From: Pochonia chlamydosporia 170
Lineage: Eukaryota; Ascomycota; Sordariomycetes; Hypocreales; Clavicipitaceae
Assembly: GCF_001653235.2 (NCBI RefSeq)
Contig: NC_035792.1
Span: forward strand, 1,426,001 to 1,490,000
Reading direction: 5' to 3'
DNA: 64,000 bases
Numbering within the stretch: position 1 is the first letter of the stretch; every line of letters begins with the position of its first letter. The notes below the pieces were generated by a model that saw only the letters and a program-made list of their open reading frames with translations, ran no database searches and was not told the DNA's origin. Position numbers and translations under genes: made by a program. This document shows, one piece after another, positions 35,798 to 47,876 of this stretch.

Positions 35798-37009
35798 AAG
35801 CAGCAGCTATTCATTACGCAGTGTTGTCCATGCGCACTGAAGTTGTGGTTGTAAAGAGTGAAAAGATGAGAAAGCGTGGCGTGAAGATGTCGAGAACTGA
35901 GGGGAAAGGAGACGCGGTGCGTCTGGTCTGGTGTGAAGTCTGTCTGTCCAAATGGAAATTTGGCCGTCATGCAAGGGTCAAGCTGGATTGGGTCGGTCAA
36001 TTTGATGGCTGGGGTCATCAAGTGGAGAACTGAACGGGAGTCGATTGTGTGTGGCGTATGCAGGCAAGAGGCTCCAGAGTCCAGATCCAGAGTCCTGGGT
36101 TGGTGGAGACACTTGGACAACTGCACCGATTTACATGGATAAACGAATAGGTTAAATTGAAGTGAAGCCTCGTGAATGGATCATTGAACAAGTTGCGAAT
36201 AGCAGAGTTTGACGAAATCTACAAGGGGAGTAGTCATGGCACAGTTTTTTGACATGTACTCAAGTATCCTCGAACGAGTGACGTCACTCTCCGAATTGAA
36301 TCGCGTTACAAAATCGTACATCGTGCTGTTCAACTCTCACCCAAGGTTTGCGATATACTCAAGTACTCAAGGCTAACGAACAGCTTTAGCAGTTCAATTA
36401 CTGCTTTCTGGATGTTTTTGACCTAAATTGACTCTCGAGTTGACCGCAATCTGGTTCTGATTTTAGATGATGAATTGTGTTGAAGGGAACGAAACTCCTG
36501 AGTCGCGGACCACCCACCAGTAGTATGTTTCGGAATTTCGGAACCGTTCTTACAGGATGCAATACAAATTGTTGTTATGTTTGCCAATTATTATTTCATC
36601 AAACTCGTGTACTTGATGGAGGCACAACAAGTCTTGCAGCCTAGCCACAACCAAGTCTGTCTCAAGAGTAAGTCCATTGTTCCGAAAGAACAAGGCACCC
36701 ACAAGGAGTGTCAAGTGTACACTTTGCCCAAGGTCACGGCTACAACTGTTTATACACTGTTGGTCCCTGTTAACGAATAGTCAAAAAACTAGTACCAGGG
36801 GTTCTTAAACAGAGTTAGTTCATCCATCTCGAACACCTAAGCACTAGGACAAAATCTATTGACCCAAGCTACGCCTGTGGTAGCCACATTCATGCCCAGG
36901 CCATATAATTGTCAACCTCTCCCTCATTATTGTCAATCTATTGTGCCTCACACCTTTCTTACACAATCTACTTCGGCTATTAAGTGCACTCAATGCCTTT
37001 TTCTTCGCC
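35798..37009. other. Intergenic between MIP1 and orphan gene A
   Basis: A 1.2 kb divergent region. It contains the palindrome GTGACGTCAC (36279-36288) and two nearby CTCAAGTA-containing stretches (around 36258 and 36358). No gene is supported. Confidence 0.55.
36279..36288. promoter_or_regulatory. CRE/ATF-type palindrome
   Basis: GTGACGTCAC is a perfect 10 bp palindrome containing the TGACGTCA site bound by CREB/ATF-type bZIP dimers. It lies between divergent MIP1 and orphan gene A, about 480 and 720 nt from their starts. Function is inferred. Confidence 0.4.
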
Positions 37010-37754
37010 ATGGAAACCCCGGAAAAGTGCAAGAAGTTAGTTGACGCACTTGCCGAGGGTGGCCGCGGCTTCCCGACCTTGGAGGTTACGGAGACCTTTG
37101 TTTGGCCTGACGAATTCGATGCAAACGAAGTAGCTAATGATGGGAAGAAGGAAGTGGAACTCCTAACCTCTAAGGCTGAGGCTGTGTCGATCAAACTGGC
37201 CAGCGTTCTCTACCCCGACAGGGGCTATGTCGACCGGAATGAAACTCTCGCGAACCACTTGCACGAGGATATCTCGAGAATACGCCAGATTATCGACATT
37301 ATCCTTCTACACACGTTCGGGGTTGAAGCCTGACCAGCGCGACCTGCCTCTTTTGGCCAAGTATGCGGCTGCCAAACAAGAGCAACGCTGGCTAGGTTTC
37401 GCTATGGATGCGTGCACTGCGCTAACATATCTATACCACAATATGGTGGAGGCAGACGCCGCTGATATCCTCCAGAAGCGCTCAACCACGGAGTGTAGCT
37501 GTAATGTGGAAATTCTCCAGAGATTCTACAAGTACTGTTGGATCTGCCTAACCCGAGGAGCCGGAAATTGGTCCCGAACCCGGCACCCGGGAAGGGACCT
37601 TTGTCCTCCAGGAAATGAACTCGAAGACATAGTGAGTCGGTCGGATCATATTAACCGATTCGAGAACGAGTTGGACGGAATTCAAACAGAGTGGGAGAGA
37701 GGAACATCACTGGGAGGAATCATGGGCCGTCTAGAACGGGGGCCAATTGATTGA
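37010..37754 (+). pseudogene. Orphan family copy A, frameshifted
   Basis: I do not recognise this family. The frame from ATG 37010 (context CGCCATGG) runs 107 codons to a TGA at 37331-37333. The continuation lies in the next frame from about 37316 to the stop at 37752-37754. The switch falls at GGGG, 37319-37322; removal of one base would make a single frame of 247 codons. Both parts align with intact copy B: CKKLVDAL matches YRKLIKAI, KPDQ recurs just after the break, and ILQRFYKYCWICLTRG matches IIQGFYEYTWICLSRG. No credible intron (donor, branch, acceptor, minimum length) explains the shift. It is soluble, mixed charge, helical-looking, with no signal peptide or membrane segment. It could be a recent pseudogene or a sequencing/assembly error in the G run. 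Confidence 0.6.
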
Positions 37755-38759
37755 CGTGGGGACTGTAGCTACGGAATCAGGAGCCTGTTGAAAGGGTGGG
37801 GAGGTTGATGTGAAAGGAAATCACTTTGGTGTGACGGAAGGCATCAAGGCTTTGTAGTCGACAGCAGGCACGACGTCGTGATTGCACTCATTTGCAAAAA
37901 GGAAGATGGGGAAACGTCCGAGCAATTGTGGAGGGTATGCTCCCTAGGGTCCAGACATACATAGATACGACTCATCGTCCATAGCAATACACATGTGCTA
38001 TTTTTATACATAAAAGTTTTAGAAATTCCAAGTTCAAGTTCTGCTGTTGCATTTCAACTTCCTCTCCTAGACTCTAGAGTCACAGTAATGGAGCAACCAC
38101 CAAACAGTAATAGCCCCGGCCATTCTATACCAACAGCTCCTCAAAGAGAGTAGAGGAGAAGAATACTTAATCCAAACGGAAATGGTATCCCCTATCGCGC
38201 AGCGTGCAGCTACGCATTATGATCTATTCGAGTACACTTGTCCGTGACAGATAATGTTATGTTTAGAAGGAGTTATGACTTTGACGATTGGCGAACTGTT
38301 GCAATGCTCCATACAACTGTTACGTGCAATGCATTCCTTTGTCATAAATGAGCTATTCGTGCTGAAGAGATGGACAAAATACTTGTAACCATCTTCTTCG
38401 GCAACTCTAGTAAGTGAGAACAGTTCAGATCAAAACAACAATGCGCTGCATTTGATGTCTTTCAGAAGAGTATGGGAACGCTCTCCTAGTGTCTAATGTA
38501 CAACCTGTGCCAAGCTGGATTGGCATCACGAAGTAGCAGATTATTAGCACAATGCACGTATTGAACAGTTGTCACACTTTCGAACACCATGGCTCAGTCG
38601 AGTCAAGCTGGAAGCAATGAGCCTCGTTTTTGGGCTTCTCAGATCTCCCGAAGGTTATAAATGTGGTTGCTCGCCGGTAGGTTCGTCGCATTGCCTGCTT
38701 GTTAGCACGTCTCAAAGTCAGTCACGGGCTGTACCATCGCATTTATCCCAGCATTCGCC
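37755..38759. other. Spacer between orphan copies A and B
   Basis: 1.0 kb with scattered stops in all frames. It includes the presumed 3' end of copy A and promoter of copy B. No transposon ends, terminal repeats or further copy of the family were recognised. A 75-codon frame at 38569-38796 overlaps the copy B start and looks like 5' UTR. Confidence 0.5.
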
Positions 38760-39359
38760 ATGGCATCTATCACTCCCGAGACATATCGGAAGTTAATCAA
38801 AGCAATCAAAGGTGAAGCAACCGCCGATAGGAAACGATGGTATAGGACCTTAGTCGGAAGTGACCCCGACAAGGAGTCCCGCCAAGTACAGGACAAGCTG
38901 AAGGCGGCCCTAGGTGATCTCTATGAAGGAGACAAGCCGGACCAGTTTGAAAACGCGGATAGACGTCCGAAAATCAAGGGACAAACCCGCGGGCGTGTCG
39001 CCTCGTTCGAGTGCGAATGGATAGATCACGCTTCCGTCGCGTCCAAGGCTCTTGAGTGTCTATCTGAATGGATGGCAACCAACGACATCGAGAAAATTTG
39101 GTCCAACTCGAGTAATCGCCCAACCAAATTGGAGATTATCCAGGGATTCTACGAGTACACCTGGATCTGCCTGAGTCGAGGATGCAAGGAGAAAGACAAC
39201 ATTTGTCCAAAGAATATGAAGAGACCACCAAAAGATGTACACAAATCCGATATAAGTGCATGGTACGCCTCTGAATCTAGAAGGGCGGTGGGCATAATCA
39301 AGGCTAGATGGGAAGACGGAGAGCCTTTGAGAGAGATCATAAATCGCTGGTGGAATTGA
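38760..39359 (+). CDS. Orphan family copy B, intact hypothetical protein
   Basis: A single open frame of 199 residues from ATG 38760 in the context TTCGCCATGG, like that of copy A. The family is unknown to me. The protein is highly charged with many Lys, Arg, Asp and Glu, with no signal peptide or transmembrane helix. The conserved block shared with copy A is IIQGFYEYTWICLSRGC, followed by a segment with NICPKN (copy A: LCPPGN). The C-terminal part ends in RWEDGEPLREIINRWWN (copy A: EWERGTSLGGIMGRLERG). The order of shared blocks and the same-strand arrangement 1 kb apart indicate an old tandem duplication with strong divergence. No enzymatic motif is visible. The open frame over 600 nt and the paralogue argue that it is or was a real gene. 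Confidence 0.6.
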   Translation: MASITPETYRKLIKAIKGEATADRKRWYRTLVGSDPDKESRQVQDKLKAALGDLYEGDKPDQFENADRRPKIKGQTRGRVASFECEWIDHASVASKALECLSEWMATNDIEKIWSNSSNRPTKLEIIQGFYEYTWICLSRGCKEKDNICPKNMKRPPKDVHKSDISAWYASESRRAVGIIKARWEDGEPLREIINRWWN

Positions 39360-40223
39360 TGATTCTGGTGGCATCTGTTTATCACAAGAGGCTATAGAAG
39401 GAATTTGAGGAAGGGGTTGGAAACACCCGGTGTTGATGGTAAACTTGAACAAAAATCTCATCATACTTTAGTAAAGGAATACTCAGTTTGGAGAATTGTG
39501 TACTCGTTGTGCTCCTGTGAATGTGAATTGGTTAACGCTTTGAATGAGGTGACTACATTTGAACTTTTAAACGACTTACGTATTCGACAAAGCGACCAGA
39601 CCCAATGAACCAGACTAGACAGCTGCTGCAAGCCACACAATGAACGCGCCTTGTACAGATTTGCCACAATGAAATCTGGAGTATGCAGAGTCTAGACTTT
39701 TGGAAGTTGGGAGCCTAGCATTATGTCCGGCCGGTCTGATGGTTGTCAAGCTGTGCAAGAAGCACAATGCCTGCACAAACACTCATGCAACAAACCAGAA
39801 TCACTTGTTGAGGAATCAGGCCGCATGCACCAGACCAGACTCTTTGTTGTCAAGTCTGATTTGTTTGTCAGCCACGCTACATATGTACGGAGTACCAGAC
39901 CGTCAAATGTTCGGTCCGCCACCAAAAACACGCCAGAAAGATCCACTGTTCCAGCTGGACTCCAAACTGCCAAGTCGGCATCCGGACAACTATCACCGAG
40001 CCCATGAACGCATCTTCACATCGACAACCTCGATTCCCTCTTTGTTCAACAGCAGACTTTTGGTCCAAATTCACACTCTCCGATGCAGTTGACGACCTTT
40101 TCATCTAATGCATTGCCTCACTTGGCCCATAGCAGCCCGTCTAACCCGTCCAAGTCTGTCCTGTCCTGGTCCGTCCCAGGCTTTTGAACACGGCCGATAG
40201 ACCTCAACATCTGCGCGTGCACC
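39360..40223. other. Intergenic upstream of RING gene
   Basis: About 860 nt. The short overlapping frames (39700-40104) on both strands show no domain. It presumably holds the promoter of the RING-finger gene. The GTCC/CCGTC-rich stretch 40135-40180 is pyrimidine-rich, as often seen before fungal start sites. Confidence 0.55.
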
Positions 40224-41572
40224 ATGTCCTCGCCTCCATCCCATTCGGAAACACCAGCTGCAGGGCCAGAACGCAATCCAGGACAGAGTAATCGCACCCG
40301 CAGTGCACCAGGACGACATACTCGACAACTCCCGCCGCTGCCGCAAGAATATTCTCATCCGGCACGCTCCTCCTCCCCTCGCCACCACACTTCCGCATCC
40401 GCATCCGCTTCTGCTTCTGCTTCCACCCCGTCATCTACGTCTGCCAGAAGATCCTTGCGAGGGTTGAATCCACCGACACTTTCGAACTCCCCGTCAACAC
40501 CTGTTAGACAAAGACAACAATCACCCTCATACTGGCCCGCTCTGCGTCGTGCCAGCACCAACATTACCCTTCCTGCTCAGTGGGGCGACGACACCTTCGC
40601 GAACAACCTTTCTCTTGTCGATAGCACAGCGACTTCGGGCCGTTTGGGCGACGACGATAATCTATTTCTGAGTTCATTCGTCGACAACGACTTCTCCTCA
40701 CCGTCGAGCTATCCTCTGTTCACGACAAATCTGCCCGCTGGCGAGTCATCACAGGCAGACCAGGCCACATTTCAGCCTCACCAGGCGCCTCCCAACAACC
40801 CTGGATCAGCGGCCCCTCCACGCCGGACGTCAGCCTGCGGTCGAACATTCGGTGCACCTTCACGGTCTACCACGCAAATTAGTTCTTCGAGCGTGGGAGA
40901 TTCACAAAATACATCCTTTACAACAGACAGCGGAGAGGACCCGCCATCGCAGAGTTCACAACAATCGTTTTCTGCCAAGATGCCGCCACCGCCTCGTCTA
41001 CGGAGCTTGCTTAACGATGTTGATCCGTCGTCGAATAGTAAACGGAGCAGAACATCGCAATCAAATACCATTGCGGTAAACACAGCTGCCCCAGAGCCAT
41101 TAGCGATGCCATCGCTTTCTGACGACGACTTATTCGGCGAGGGTCTTTCACAAGGGCTAGAAGGCGAAGACCTCACAAGGATAGACTTGACAAACGCCAA
41201 TGCAGTCCCAGACGAGTTAAAGCAGCCCGCAGTAGATAACCGCACCAAGATTTCCAAATTCCAATGTGCCATCTGCATGGACGACGCCACAACAGTGACC
41301 GTCACACATTGCGGTAAGTTTCATCCTCTCTACATTGCTCATCTGAGCTCCACACCATACTAATTCACCAACCAGGCCATCTCTACTGTGCGCAGTGTCT
41401 GCACTCGTCACTCACAGTCGAGTCCACCAAAGGCAAATGCCCCATGTGCAGAGCCAAGATAGACATGAAGCCCCGGAACTCATATACCCTGAAGACAAAA
41501 GGGTACTGGCATCTTGAGCTCAAGCTCATGACGGCGTCGAAGGGGAAACGAAAGGCAGATGACATATCATGA
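40224..41572 (+). CDS. RING-finger E3 ubiquitin ligase, SLX8-like STUbL candidate
   Basis: Two exons (40224-41313 and 41376-41572) encode 428 residues. The 62 nt intron (donor GTAAGT, acceptor CCAG) splits the RING after its third cysteine. Spliced, the C3HC4 RING is complete: CAICMDD (348, 351), THCGHLYCAQC (Cys363, His365, Cys368, Cys371) and CPMC. The first 300 residues are disordered, with a Ser-Ala repeat (about 57-67) encoded by TCCGCA-type units. EDLTRIDLTN at 315-324, just before the RING, resembles a hydrophobic-acidic SUMO-interacting motif. A C-terminal single RING after a disordered, SIM-containing N-terminus is the layout of Slx8/RNF4 SUMO-targeted ubiquitin ligases, which act in the nucleus on sumoylated repair factors. 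I assign the class with moderate confidence; other small RING ligases share the fold. Confidence 0.8.
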
Positions 41573-41980
41573 CCTGGCGATCCGTGGTCCCAATGTCGTG
41601 GGACCTTTTTGTATACTCGAGATGATTACATGACTGTCTCACCTGCATTACAATTACACTGGTCCGATGTATATTAGGCGTGGCATAGTCTATTTGCGTG
41701 CGATACACTATTACGGGACATGCTTGAAGTAGAAGCATTACACGGTGACACGACTCTATAACATGCATAAACGTACATATATCTTTCTATTTCTAGTATT
41801 CTCACTTCATGCTGGCTTGATATCCACTAATGATATATGGGCTGTTTCCAAGTCTGCATTTTTTATCTAGCGACTTAATCCCATCGATACTTGATACATG
41901 AATCCCTTTCCCAACGCCTTTTCTCGCCTCGTGAGACGAAGATCTACCATGTTAAATTCCTCCTCCTGGTATCCGTGCTC
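41573..41980. other. Intergenic between convergent RING gene and NUP192
   Basis: About 410 nt of AT-rich sequence between convergent genes, presumed 3' UTRs. Nothing else is seen. Confidence 0.6.
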
Positions 41981-44900
41981 TCAATGGAACAATGCTTGAT
42001 TCGGCTTCATAGTCTCAACGACCGCTTCATTCTCATACTACATTTCGTTAGCACATGTCAACAAGTGTGAAAGAAGAGAGACAAAAAGAACATACCTCCA
42101 GGAACCCAGTTGCAGCAATAACAACCACAAGCGCATCAGCAAGATCGCCAACCTTCTCATCCAGCGCCTCGTTGCTCACACCACCTCCAATACCCGCACT
42201 CCTCTTCAGAGTATGCGTGACCAACATTCTGTGATCAGTGAGAAATTTACGGCCCTGCACAATATTGTGGCTGCCCCTGCTGAGAAGGGCGGCGCCAATG
42301 ATACGAACGACCTTGGCTAGGAGGTCGTAGTGGTGTTCCAGGGCACGCGGGTTTTGTGCGTCGCTTTGTAGCTCTGGATCGGCGGTAAAGAGGCCGCTTG
42401 TGTCGATGGCGCGGAAGAGGTTGGCGTAGAGGATGTATTTGGCGCCGTGGCGGGATTGCGCCATTTGGAGGAGGAGTGCGAGACGGGCGTTTTGGTAGTT
42501 TTGCTGGTCGGTGTGGCCTGTAGTGGTTGTTAGCAAAACGAGGTTCGAAGTGAAGATATGCAACGGTGGAAAGGACATACCAGATGCGTAGGCTTCGTGC
42601 CATTCTTGCATAATGTTGCGAAGAGAATCAACTAGGATGCCAATAAAGTTGAGCTTGTTGAGGGTTTCAACGACATGGCTGTCGCTTTCTTGTCTGCCAA
42701 CATTCACGAGGGAGTTCAGAAGAACGAGCGCTGAAGCTTGGCATGTGGGCTCGCCACAATAGGCATCATCACAGATCACATTGATCAACCTCTCGCCGTA
42801 AACTTGGATTGTCTTGGTTGTCTTGGGACGGGTCGGGCTCAGGGCACCTTGTTCAGACATGCCCGTGAGGTATCGGTAACAGATTTCGTAATAGACTGAT
42901 CGAAGTTCGGGCGTACCAGCCCACTTGCCAATGGCCTGCAGACAGATTTGGAATAGCTGGTAGAGTTTGTCGCTGACCAAGTTTCCAATCGATTGGCTGT
43001 GTTTGTCTGATAAGTCCTGGCTACCCAGGTCGAGCTTAAAGAGCAATACCCGAGCCAATTTGGCTAACTCGAGAGCCTCGTTGGGTCGATCAGACGCGAA
43101 TGCCTCCAGACTTGGCAGCACAGCTTGCAAGGCTTGGAGGAAAAAGGATGTCTGAGCAGTGCCCTTGAAGTCGTTGCACTGAACCATGACAAGCAACAGC
43201 CTTGTCCATGACTTTAGCACCTTCAAACACTGGGTCGCAATTTGTTTTTGCCGGTTGTTCGAAACAAGGTATTCCGTGATCATAGCCTCTTCCCTTTCAA
43301 TGACGGCGAGATCCTGCACAGATATCACAGTTCCTTGGGTCTGAGATTCCCCCCGCTTCAAAATAAGTATCTCCCTGACACGCTCTATATTGTGAATGGA
43401 ATTTCCATCTGCGTCGTTCTCCACGCAAATGGAAACGTCCAGTTCTTTGTAAAACTGGATTGGAGGTGGCGGGATGTCCCAAATGCCCTCGGGGATAAGA
43501 AAGTCGAACAGGTCAAACACGGTTGGTGTAGGGATAGGCTGGTTGCCGTCTCCGATGACCTGGCCATTGAGGGCCTCGAAAATCCGTCTCTTCGTGCTGG
43601 GTATACGCCCCTGAGAAATCATACACAGCTCCATGGCCATATATTCCAAAGTCAAGCTCCTTAATGTTAGAAAGTCCACGAGAGTCGAGGCCCCATCCGT
43701 TACGGGGAAGTGTATTGATGCAACGTTCTGCCCTTCCCAAGGAAGATCGGGTTGAATGACAGTTTCGCGAATGAGAAGGTGGAAAAGAAACTCGTTTTCC
43801 CTCAAGTCCTCAATCACTAGAGATGCCGAGAGGGGCGAGCTCCAAAGAATATGGAAAATACGCAGCACCCTTGACTTGATCGCGATCAACCATTGCCTCA
43901 TGCCCTCGGCGTCTCCAGAGGGGATTTCCATCAAAAGTCGAAGCAGCGTGTGAAACAAGGAGGTTTGGTTTGCAAACGCACTATTATTTTCAATGGTGAC
44001 CGAGTCCACGCCGCACTTGAAACCGAGCAGCAAGTGAGCAATGGTTGGTTCTTTAGGTGTTGTAGAAAGGCACTGGAGTAGGAAATCCAGAATGTAAATC
44101 TTGGTAATGTAATTTGGCGACTCTGCCTCACGGCCAGCCTCCAATGGAGCCATGAGCTCCGAGGTGAAAGACCGTGATATCGATTCATGTTCACCGTTTG
44201 CTTCCATGGCCACGATTGCTTTGTTCCGGTGCGACTGACGACCAGATCCTGACCAGGTAGCCGCAATCTTCGATGATGAGGCCATTTTCTCAAGGAGTTT
44301 AAGGCATGCTAAGGTAAGATCTGGATGTCCAATACCGCAATAATTGCCGAGGTCCACGACAAGGTTGAGTCTCGTAACTAGCCCATCCTGGAACGAAGCA
44401 TAGGCGGCATTGGCAACAGGATGTCGTCTAGTTCCAGTTTGCGTTTTAATAAGTGGTCGTACCAAATCCAAGTAAGTGGCCTCCAGATCAAGGACTTTGG
44501 AAATGACCTCGACAGCTCTCAGTATGCCGAGGATCAAAGGTGAATCTGGCGCGGCATTTCCCACATCGGCGGGCTCTTGGTGAATTGTGTTGAATAGCGC
44601 CGTCATTACCTTGTCATTAAACATCCATTCCATGACCCTAGCGAACGGATGTTTCCGAACATATGTCGCGAGATCCGTAGCTGCAATCACAGAGTCAATC
44701 ATGATTGTGGTCTCGTTTGCAATCACAATCAGATCCTCATTGAATGTTGACAAGCATGTCAGCATGAAATCCAGGCAGCTTAACCGCAGCACCCGTAGCT
44801 GGTGCTTGTCCTGCAATTCTTGTGCTTTATTTGCAAAAACCAGCCCCATCACGAAGTCAACATAGACCTCCACGCCGGGATTTCGTGAATTTGATCCCAA

Positions 44901-47217
44901 GGTCTCTGGGAACGGTAGAGAGTCGTTCAACGAACTACTATCTATTGCTGGAGAAACAAGCGACAGAAGCAGTTGGATGAATGATTCGGGATCCTCAAAT
45001 CCACTGCTCATCTCATCCAGAATTCGATCCATTGAGATAAGTGGTGCAGGTTGGGCTTGTCTCAAAGGTCCGGCACCTGTTCCCGCATAACCACCCGTGA
45101 TCCAATTTTCCAAGCAAGTCCACATCGTATGGCCCTCTTGAGCCGTCTTTCTTGACATCAATGCCTTGAGTGCCATGAAGACGCAACCCCGAAGTCTGGG
45201 GGGGATCGGGCTGCTGGCTAATTCATAAAGCATATCCACCAGATTATAATTTGCGTTTTGCAGTAGAAATAGTCTGGTTGTCTCGCTCTCAGTAGCCAGC
45301 TTCGTCATTAGGCGTAAGTAGCATTCGAGCATCATGGCGGATTCCGGCTCGGTCTCGACATGCTCGTTAGCAGGTTTACCACTACGATACCGCGATGTCT
45401 GTGTTGTCGTAGGCTTCTGTCTGATCTTGTCAGAGAAGAAGTCTAGCTCTCGGAAGATTTGCGTCCAGGTCAATGATTGAGACCTCCTCATTTTCCCGGA
45501 TGATTGGTGTCCATCATCCAGAAGGAACTCGTGTGCGGCTGTGGCGCAATCGTCGTTTCCAGATATGGCTTGAAGCATTTCGCAGAAAGCTGTGACTAGG
45601 GGAGTCGAAGCTCGTCTAGACGCCCAATGCATGAAACCCGCCAAGTTACTGTCTGGATCTGACCAGAAATTGGATGCCGCCTCTGAACGACCTTCGTAAG
45701 AGTATGCAATGATGAGAAGGAACCGTTCCAAATCCAGGTCTTGCTCGTGAGCTTGACTGAGCTGTCTTTGCTCGTCCTCCTCTACTCTGAGCTTCCTCAG
45801 AACGTCGGGGAGGTTGGATATGAATGCATCCACGAATACCTCGATCTGCGACATGAGGCATAATTGGAAGAATCCTGCGAATTGTACTGAATCAGCTACG
45901 AGAGCCGACGACTTTCTTGTGAGCCAATTTCGCATGCCCACCCGCACTGAGTCGTGCCAATCTGCCGGCTTCACATCACCAGCAACTGAGAGCAAGAAGT
46001 CAAATGCTCCATCTTTTAGGGCGTCGAGAAATTGTTTCGATCGTTGGCGATCTTCTTCATCTAGGTCAGTTCCGGGAGGGATAGCTGCCTCGGGAGGATC
46101 ATCGATGTAAAAGCCGCTGTATTCTGCCAGCCACCAGGCTCTAAAAGCTGCATGAAAGTGAGGCAAAGGCCAGGTGGAATCGTCGGCAGCCGGAAAGAGT
46201 TTGCTATGTATCTCTCGGACTTTGATCAAATCGTATCCTCCTTCGGTAGATCCAAACACTGATATGTAGGCGCCCATTGCAGGAACCAGATGTGCTGTCT
46301 CACGTTAGAAATGGCAACAGAGTTGGTAGCGGAGACTTGGGGGTCAGTAGACGAACCTAGAAGATTATCATACTTGTCCACTTTCTTCAATGTTGAGACA
46401 AAATCGGTGAAATCTGATACATCTGCTTGCCTCTTCTCAACGCAGCGGCATAGTATAACTCCCAAGAGCTCGTGCTGTTGTATCAAACTAACTCGAGAGA
46501 ACTCGATAGTTTCCATCTCTTCAGAGAGCTGATCCGGCCTAGCTTGGCTGAGCGCTTGCGCTGCGGAAATCTTGTCCGCGAGCTTTTGCAGCCAAACCTT
46601 GATTTTTGCCATTGCCGCCATACAACGTGGCACGTATCGTTTTGTGCCTCCTGGTCGAGACTGAAAAAGTCTCGCTGCAACAAACATTTTGATAGTTTCG
46701 AGTGCGCCTGCTTCGTCGGGGTCGTCATCAACGCTGTCTAGTTCCAAAAGTAGCCGTAACGCGTCTAATGTATATTTTCGCTGCTGGTGAAATCGGATGA
46801 TGGCGCATTCTAACAGTGATCGTCCCAAAATGGACGGGTCTTCTTGTGATTCCAGGAGGCATTTCGCAGCTTCGATTTCGTCGAGGTCGAGTTCATCTGA
46901 CAGGAGTAGCGCGTCTTGTTGAAATTTCTCATTGATGGTAAACTCTTGTTCTTCAACCGAAAGTTTCCCTGGCCAACGTTAACATATGCGACACGGAATT
47001 CGCGATAATGGATGACTCGAAACCTACCACTTTTCAACACGTTCCGGCTCTTGTCGTTCTTCGCAGGGCACTCCCACAGCTTGTCTAATTCCTTTTCAAA
47101 TGTCTGCACAAGCGTTTCGTTATTCAGGCTCTCGGTAGCATCTCCAAATCCAGCACTCAAAGCCACCAATTCGCGGTGGAAGGCTTGCAAGGCATCCAAA
47201 ATTGTGACTTCGGCCAT
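41981..47217 (-). CDS. NUP192: Inner-ring nucleoporin Nup192 (Nup205 orthologue)
   Basis: Five exons (47217-47028, 46968-46357, 46294-42581, 42517-42096, 42037-41981) encode about 1664 residues, the usual Nup192 size. The N-terminus has TINEKFQQDALLLSDELDLD, characteristic of the family. The second intron (GTTCGT donor, GACAG acceptor) joins YDNLL to AHLVPAMGAYI, rebuilding a segment conserved with the thermophilic fungus Chaetomium Nup192 as I recall it. RAWWLAEYSGFYIDD and ASNFWSDPDSNLAGFMHWAS follow. The fourth intron removes a 21-codon in-frame insert. The last exon is 57 nt and ends NQALFH. Nup192 is an all-helical ring-shaped scaffold of the inner ring of the nuclear pore, binding Nic96 and Nup53. 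The large open frame alone would start at an internal Met (46277) and miss the first 290 residues or so. It is divergent from TEL1 with 659 nt between. Confidence 0.93.
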
Positions 47218-47876
47218 GGTAGCTGTGGGTGCTATCGCATGTTGGAACGGCCAGAATTGCGTGCAGCTGGACAGTCGTCACCGAATGGCGACAAAGGCGA
47301 CTTCAAATACTCAGACGATAGTTGTCGCGTGTCTAGTCCAGCCCTCGAAGGTTCACAACAGGTCTTTTTTGATATTCTGCAGCCTTGCTGCTCCCATCCC
47401 TGCTGGCGGCAAGCAAAACCATTGGCGACTGGATGATGGCAGAGCTTCAAAAAAGATGCGGGTCGCAGTAAACATCAACAAAGGCGGTGTGGATTCTGCC
47501 GGAACTATTCCACGGAGCTCAGCTGTGGGAGCTGCCAGCTTCCCGCAACTCAATGCGACGCCAGGCACCAGGAACCGTCAGATGTTGCCAGAAACACGGC
47601 GGCGAGGAACGGGTCTTCCAATTTCAATCAATTCATCTCAGAGGGGACAAAAAGTGTCAGACCAGCGAACCAGCGGTTGTTTCAAATATACCATGACGGC
47701 GTACGGCAGAGGAAGTTGTTGCATCTATCTTTACATAAGCCCACTGTTACTCTCGGGGCTACGCGCAATCTACCTCTCAGACTGAAAGTGTCGACAGGTC
47801 GAGTTTCACTGCTCATTTTACTAAGCCAAGCAAGAGAAGGAGTTTCGATCTGTATTTTCTCCCGTATTTCGGCAAC
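47218..47876. other. Divergent promoter, NUP192 / TEL1
   Basis: 659 nt between divergent start codons. A 257-codon frame (47012-47785) extends over it but is an antisense read of NUP192 exon 1 and promoter, with no domain. It is likely a shared promoter for two essential or nuclear genes. Confidence 0.6.

Noticed and set aside
42518..42580. Reading through as coding sequence in NUP192
   Set aside because: The 21 codons are in frame, but the segment has a GTATGT donor, a CTAAC branch site and a CTACAG acceptor, so it is treated as an intron.
47012..47785. 257-codon plus-strand frame antisense to the start of NUP192
   Set aside because: It overlaps NUP192 exon 1 and its promoter in antisense; the real TEL1 start lies downstream at 47877.
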